Source: an uncultured Collinsella sp. (GTDB lineage Bacteria > Actinomycetota > Coriobacteriia > Coriobacteriales > Coriobacteriaceae). From it: DNA of 64,000 nucleotides. The translations under genes and the position numbers were made by a program. Below, one piece after another: positions 60,401 through 64,000 of this stretch (position 1 is the first letter of the stretch; every line of letters begins with the position of its first letter). The stretch covers positions 93,545 to 157,544 of the forward strand of contig CABSNK010000002.1 in the NCBI GenBank assembly GCA_902479075.1, read 5' to 3'. The notes under the pieces are model-generated. The model made no database searches and was not told the origin of the DNA. It worked only from the letters and a program-made list of their open reading frames with translations.

Positions 60401-60696
60401 ACATTGCGCAGATGTGTCTTGCCATCGATGCCCGCACGCCGGTCGACGAGCGCTCAGTGGAAAGCGGCCTGGGAATCTTCGAAGAACTCGGTTTCTGCCG
60501 CGTTTCGGGGTTTGACGATACGCGTCGCATCGCGATGGCGGAAAACCCCGGTCGCGTGCAATTAAGCAGGTCAATTCGCTATTTGGAGGGCTTGCGCTCG
60601 CGCATGGAGTTCACGGCTTTTCGGAGCTGGGCACTCGATTCGTGCGCTTCTGATATGCTAGCCAAAGTTAACCGCCCGATCGTACCGCGGGCCTAG
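57409..60696 (+). CDS. RecJ single-strand exonuclease fused to a RecQ-like helicase
   Basis: 1095 residues, twice the size of normal RecJ. Residues about 1-575 are RecJ: DHH-type metal motifs in VFGDFDVDGITST, VTVDNGIAAKDE and VTDHHEPSD, the DHHA1 part RRGGHAGAVGVTIE, and an OB-like domain. From about 600 an SF2 helicase follows: VMGTGRGKSLIFHV (Walker A), VIDEAHHAG (motif II), MAATATAT (motif III) and NQMSGRAGRDGQ (motif VI, RecQ-like). RecJ and RecQ act together in 5'-end resection, so one chain would couple unwinding and digestion. ATG 57409 after GGGGGTGGG; rel follows 15 nt later. Confidence 0.93.
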   Translation: MSSLKTTHRWAVARQNPELEKELSAGLGIPRLVARIMVAHGIASIEEGQLFLTPSLDRDWADPLVIPGMSVVADRVERAIRNRERIAVFGDFDVDGITSTCLLTEALRTFGADVTPFIPHRFDEGYGLSRAALDRVNELAQPNLIVTVDNGIAAKDEVSYLESLGIDLVVTDHHEPSDQVPQGVPLTDPKLEDEGPSRELAGAGVALKLVQVLGERLGKPSYWRSLIEVAALGTVSDMMPLTAENRALVAEGIQQMRVTARPGYIALAALAKADLSTITADGLSFSLIPRLNAAGRMADPKLALDLLLARDPIEASALAAELEEINRQRREIEAELTRDAMAKVEETYDGGRAIVVGGEGWHEGVKGIVASRLTNRYHVPALLFSIEDGIARGSGRSVGKVNLFEAVERCSDLLIRRGGHAGAVGVTIEASKLDEFRRRLSAVLSELPAEDFENTDEVAATVDLSELNIETIEQISRLEPFGQGNKVPLLAAEGVTMCDRAVVGKTGEHMRFVATDGAASVPAIMFRVPQIDRLINCDSAVDLVFEAVAEHWQGRVKPKLMIKDVLVRDTTAPSVDDPACELRRGVQPADSGLRLESRKRETLAQLSYTELTRSLIHSFIGSNQPHRAQVEALDALADHQSVLAVMGTGRGKSLIFHVHAAREAVLRGRASIFVYPLRALVADQAYHLSSTMAALGIGVGVLTGETVEAARDDVFAGLASGRTGIVLTTPEFLSIHRDRFARSGRIGFVVIDEAHHAGLAKGGDRSAYLDMPDILKALGNPVVMAATATATAPVVAELARVLPITRTVVDETVRENLQLEDDRDLASRENRLVSIVATGEKTVIYVNSRDQSVALAKTLRKRVPDCATQIAFYNAGLARSDRRCVEEAFRDGSLSCIVSTSAFGEGVNLPDIRHVVLYHMPFGAIEFNQMSGRAGRDGQPAVIHLLYSSRDARINERLLDCYAPERDELVTLYRALQTMWRSNRGKTGDDSFCASDIDIAQMCLAIDARTPVDERSVESGLGIFEELGFCRVSGFDDTRRIAMAENPGRVQLSRSIRYLEGLRSRMEFTAFRSWALDSCASDMLAKVNRPIVPRA

Positions 60697-60711
60697 GGGA
60701 AGGGGACCTCG

Positions 60712-63072
60712 ATGGACGCCGCAGCCCGTACCGCCCATGATTCCACCCTCCAGCCGTTTTCGGAGATGGAGCACTATAAGCATGCCGATGAGCTGCCGCC
60801 CGAGATTATGGCGGACAGCTACGACAAGCTGGAGCGTCTGTGCCTCAAATATATGAACGAGGACGACTTCTCCAAGGTGGAGCAGGCCTACTGCTTTGCT
60901 GCCGAGAAGCACTGCAACCAAAAGCGGCGCTCGGGTGAGATGTACATTAACCATCCCGTCGAGGTAGCTATCATTCTGGCTGACCTCAAGATGGACTGCG
61001 ATGTGGTGTGCGCCGCGTTGCTGCACGATACCGTCGAGGACACCGAGACCTCGCTTGCCGATGTTTCGGGTCTGTTTGGCGAAACCGTGGCGGGGCTCGT
61101 CGACGGCGTGACCAAGCTCACCAACATTGAAGTCGACAGCATGGACGAGAAGCAGGCGCTTACGCTGCGCAAGATGTTCCTCGCCATGTCCAAGGACATC
61201 CGCGTCATCATCGTCAAGCTCGCCGACCGCCTGCATAACATGCGCACGCTTGCCGCTCTGCGCGAGGACCGCCGCCTGTTTAAGGCACGCGAGACCATGG
61301 ACGTGTACGCGCCTTTGGCCGACCGCCTGGGCATGAGTTCAATCAAGTGGGAGCTCGAGGATCTGTCCTTTTTCTACTTGGAGCCCGATGCCTACCAGCG
61401 CATCTCGCGCATGGTATCCGAGTCGCGCGAGGTTCGCGAGCGTTATCTGGCCGAGACCATCAAGACGCTCACCGATGAGCTCAATCGCATTGGTCTTGAG
61501 GGCTTCCAGATCAACGGTCGTTCCAAGCACTATTGGTCCATCTATCAAAAGATGAAGCGCAAGGGCAAGGAGTTCTCCGAGATTTACGACCTGGTGGCGC
61601 TGCGCGTCATCACTCATTCGGTGCGCGATTGCTATTCCACGCTTGGTGCCGTGCATACCCTGTGGCATCCCATGCCCGGTCGTTTTAAAGACTATATCGC
61701 CATGCCCAAGGTCAATAACTACCAATCGCTTCACACGACGGTTATCGGCCCCACGGCCCGTCCGCTCGAGATTCAGATTCGAACCTACGAAATGCACGAG
61801 CAGGCCGAGTACGGCATCGCTGCCCACTGGCTGTATAAGAAGTCGGGCGGATCGTCTGCCTCCAAGACTAACGATGCGCAGCGTCTGGACGACCAGATCA
61901 ACTGGCTCAAGCACTCACTCGACTGGGCGGCGTCTGACGAGATCACCGATGCCAAGGAATACCTGCATTCGCTGAAGGTCGACTTGTTCGACCAGGAAAT
62001 TTTTGTCTTTACGCCCAAGGGCGAGGTCATGGCGCTTCGTGCCGGCTCTACACCGCTCGACTTTGCCTACGCCGTTCATACCGAGGTCGGTAACCACTGT
62101 GTCGGCGCCAAGATCAACGGTGCGGTGGCGCCGCTCACGCACGAGATCAAGACGGGTGACCGTGTCGAGATTCTGACTAACAAGAGCTCTAAGCCGTCGC
62201 GCGATTGGCTCAAGATCGTCAAGACACCTTCGGCCAAGTCAAAGATTCGCCGTTATTTCGCCGCCGCGACCAAGGACGACGACGCTGCCGCCGGCCGCGA
62301 TATACTGGCCAAGGACCTGCGTAAGCGCGGGTATGGCATCTCTACGCCACGATCCACGCGTGCGCTCAACGCCGTGGCGGAGCAGTTTAACTTCAAGCAG
62401 CTCGAGGACCTTTTTGCAGCCGTTGGCGCGGGCAAGGTTGCCCCGCGCGCTGTGGGCAATAAGGTCGAGCAAATCTTGGACCCCAAGCCCGAGGAACAGC
62501 TCACCAAGGCCGAGGCTATCGCCGAGGTCGTAAAGCAGCCTGCCCGCGGATCCAACCGCAAGCCGCAAAAGCGCGGTAAGAGCGCCAGTAACGGCATTAT
62601 CGTCAAGGGCGAGAGCAACAGCGGCCTGCTGGTCCGTCTGGCTCATTGCTGTAACCCCGTGACGGGCGACGACATCGTTGGCTTCATCACGCGCGGTCGT
62701 GGCGTTTCGGTGCATCGCGCCAACTGCCCCAACGTCAAGGGCCTTATGGAACATCCCGAGCGCATGATTGACGTAGAGTGGGATGGTGCTGCCGATACGC
62801 TTTTCCAGGTCGAGATTGTGGTCGAGTGCCTGGACCGCATGGGCCTGCTCAAGGACGTCACCATCGCCATTGGCGATGCAGGCGGCAATATTCTTTCCGC
62901 CGCCACCTCGACTAACCGCGAGGGTATTGCAACCCTGCGCTTTATGGTCGAAATTTCGGATGCGAGCGGCCTGGATCCGCTACTGGCATCCATTAGCAGC
63001 GTCGACTCGGTCTATGACGCACGCCGTTTGATGCCTGGCGAGGGTGGGGCTCAGCTCAAGCGTCGCGTATAG
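60712..63072 (+). CDS. rel: bifunctional (p)ppGpp synthase/hydrolase, Rel
   Basis: 786 residues, the usual Rel length. HD hydrolase (about 60-210, NHPVEVAIILADLKMDCDVVCAALLHDTVEDTE with HDTVEDTE intact), synthetase (about 250-370, GRSKHYWSIYQKMKRKGKEF and YDLVALRVI), TGS (about 425-485, VFTPKGEVMALRAGSTPLDFAYAVHTEVG) and a C-terminal ACT (about 705-786). It makes and destroys the stringent-response alarmone; both active sites look intact. RBS GGGAAGGGGA. Cotranscribed with the RecJ fusion. Confidence 0.96.
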   Translation: MDAAARTAHDSTLQPFSEMEHYKHADELPPEIMADSYDKLERLCLKYMNEDDFSKVEQAYCFAAEKHCNQKRRSGEMYINHPVEVAIILADLKMDCDVVCAALLHDTVEDTETSLADVSGLFGETVAGLVDGVTKLTNIEVDSMDEKQALTLRKMFLAMSKDIRVIIVKLADRLHNMRTLAALREDRRLFKARETMDVYAPLADRLGMSSIKWELEDLSFFYLEPDAYQRISRMVSESREVRERYLAETIKTLTDELNRIGLEGFQINGRSKHYWSIYQKMKRKGKEFSEIYDLVALRVITHSVRDCYSTLGAVHTLWHPMPGRFKDYIAMPKVNNYQSLHTTVIGPTARPLEIQIRTYEMHEQAEYGIAAHWLYKKSGGSSASKTNDAQRLDDQINWLKHSLDWAASDEITDAKEYLHSLKVDLFDQEIFVFTPKGEVMALRAGSTPLDFAYAVHTEVGNHCVGAKINGAVAPLTHEIKTGDRVEILTNKSSKPSRDWLKIVKTPSAKSKIRRYFAAATKDDDAAAGRDILAKDLRKRGYGISTPRSTRALNAVAEQFNFKQLEDLFAAVGAGKVAPRAVGNKVEQILDPKPEEQLTKAEAIAEVVKQPARGSNRKPQKRGKSASNGIIVKGESNSGLLVRLAHCCNPVTGDDIVGFITRGRGVSVHRANCPNVKGLMEHPERMIDVEWDGAADTLFQVEIVVECLDRMGLLKDVTIAIGDAGGNILSAATSTNREGIATLRFMVEISDASGLDPLLASISSVDSVYDARRLMPGEGGAQLKRRV

Positions 63073-63106
63073 GCGTAACGAGCGCGCGACAGTAATGATA
63101 TTGGCT

Positions 63107-63137
63107 ACGTTCGAGGCATCGTTTGGTGCCTCGACGT
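63107..63137 (+). terminator. terminator after rel
   Basis: ACGT-t-CGAGGCA with TGCCTCG-ACGT, an 8-nt loop, followed by TTTAT. Confidence 0.7.
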
Positions 63138-63158
63138 TTATAGAAGGAGGGCGCACGC

Positions 63159-63842
63159 ATGGACGCTGCGGCTTTGGACTTAACCCCTCGGGGCACGGCT
63201 TCGATTGAGGCGCTTGTAAACGGCCCCATCCAGACCAACAGTTACGCCGTTATTTCGAGTGGCGAATGCTTGATTATCGATCCCGCTTGGGAAGGCGAAG
63301 GCCTCGTTGCGCATATCCGAGCCGAACGCCCTGATGTGCAAGTGCTCGGTTCTGTCTGCACGCATGGTCATGCCGACCATGTTGGCGGTGTCGCTGGAGT
63401 TCGTGCCGCCGTTGGCGCTGACGCCCTGTACGAACTGTGCGGCAAGGACGCAGCTGTGCCGCATGCGAACATCGAGGAACAGCGAGCTATGTGGGGCATT
63501 GAGACGCCTGACCCCGGGGAGCCGACGCGCCTGCTCGCCGAAGGCGATGCTATCGAGGTGGGCGATATCTGCCTGCAGGTGATCGAGACGCCAGGTCATA
63601 CGCCGGGCGGGATCGTCTTGTTTGCTGCCACCGAGCAGGGGAACATTGCCTTTGTGGGCGACACACTATTCCCGGGCAGCCACGGCCGCACCGATCTTTC
63701 TGGAGGAGACGAGGCGGCGATTCTGCGCTCGCTCTCCAAGCTCGCCCGGCTTCTCCCGCCCGATACCGTTTGCCTAACCGGCCATGGCGATTCGACCACT
63801 GTGGCACGCGAGCTTATGCGGAACCCTTTCATGCAGGTGTAG
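63159..63842 (+). CDS. metallo-beta-lactamase-fold hydrolase (glyoxalase II-like)
   Basis: 227 residues. Metal-binding motifs: THGHADHVGG (H-x-H-x-D-H), then ETPGHTPGGI, FVGDTLFPGSHGRTDL and a last histidine in LTGHGDST, the order of a glyoxalase II-type MBL. The long GDTLF...GR.D signature is that of GloB-like hydrolases in bacteria (often called YcbL). The substrate is a thioester or similar, not proven. AAGGAGG precedes ATG 63159; a terminator separates it from rel. Confidence 0.9.
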   Translation: MDAAALDLTPRGTASIEALVNGPIQTNSYAVISSGECLIIDPAWEGEGLVAHIRAERPDVQVLGSVCTHGHADHVGGVAGVRAAVGADALYELCGKDAAVPHANIEEQRAMWGIETPDPGEPTRLLAEGDAIEVGDICLQVIETPGHTPGGIVLFAATEQGNIAFVGDTLFPGSHGRTDLSGGDEAAILRSLSKLARLLPPDTVCLTGHGDSTTVARELMRNPFMQV

Positions 63843-64000
63843 CTTTATAGTCAGCTTCCGAAGCACGAGGAACGTCCAAACGTCAAGCTATTTTTCCCCA
63901 ACGGGTCGATTCCGTAGGGCAAACGGTCAAAAAAAGTCTGTTTGGGGTTGATTTCCGATCTCAGCCGAACACATTGAGCTGATGGCTCGCTCCCGCAGTT
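63843..64000. other. 158-nt end region without a gene
   Basis: I see no coding frame. CCCCAA (63897-63902) and TTGGGG (63942-63947) form a loose hairpin around a CCGT/ACGG helix, perhaps a terminator for the MBL gene. Confidence 0.45.

Overview
The window looks like chromosome of a GC-rich (roughly 60%) strictly anaerobic actinobacterium, most likely a gut Coriobacteriia of the Collinsella type. That call rests on the gene mix (rubrerythrin but no obvious oxygen-respiration genes, a ferredoxin-EtfA lactate dehydrogenase, Fe-dependent alcohol dehydrogenase plus aldehyde dehydrogenase, MocR/PdxR with pdxST, a HelY-like helicase) and on codon use; it is inference, not a database match. I see no rRNA, tRNA, CRISPR array, transposase or phage gene.

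Layout. 1-5,600: end of an MFS exporter, an acidic/RGG-tailed protein, a structured repeat element, then pdxT-pdxS opposed to their regulator pdxR, and reverse rubrerythrin. 5,800-9,800: alcohol and aldehyde dehydrogenases, a HIRAN protein, a charged small protein, a phosphoesterase. 9,950-21,400: DUF2130 coiled coil, HelY-like helicase, trmB, a methyltransferase, an XRE/DUF4097 pair, bacterial Elp3 and a spermidine-synthase-like protein. 21,400-27,000: a three-gene minus-strand cassette (TerB-N/TerB-C protein, BrxD-like ATPase, Lhr/BrxHI-like helicase) that looks like an orphan BREX-type-2-related defence module. 27,100-31,130: DUF554 transporter and a secreted/surface-protein cluster with a LAQTG sortase motif. 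31,480-35,100: an electron-bifurcating lactate dehydrogenase operon. 35,100-47,750: HD hydrolase, azlCD, KdgT-type permease, a GGDEF pseudogene with two lesions, EamA transporter, large purL, CPA2 antiporter, a short-chain-dehydrogenase remnant and hom. 48,000-54,300: a branched-chain amino-acid ABC transporter with two paralogous binding proteins. 54,300-64,000: second copy of the structured repeat, cutC, a GalT-like protein, a BASS transporter, a RecJ-RecQ-like fusion, rel and an MBL hydrolase.

The most interesting unexplained signal is a two-part DNA/RNA element present twice (1560-1845 and 54304-54576). A gap-free 170-nt core, differing at about 14 positions, folds into nested stems; at least two differing pairs are compensatory (A-T to G-C and T-A to C-G). 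Each core is followed by a long near-perfect hairpin whose sequence is completely different in the two copies. Both copies sit exactly at the 3' end of a gene and in its sense direction. A third long inverted repeat without the core lies at 14593-14715.

How the genes work together: lactate oxidation (lctD-etfB-etfA) would feed pyruvate and NADH metabolism; the dehydrogenase pair would balance redox by making or using alcohols; the liv and azlCD systems and hom handle branched-chain and aspartate-family amino acids; pdxST supplies PLP for them; rel links amino-acid state to growth.
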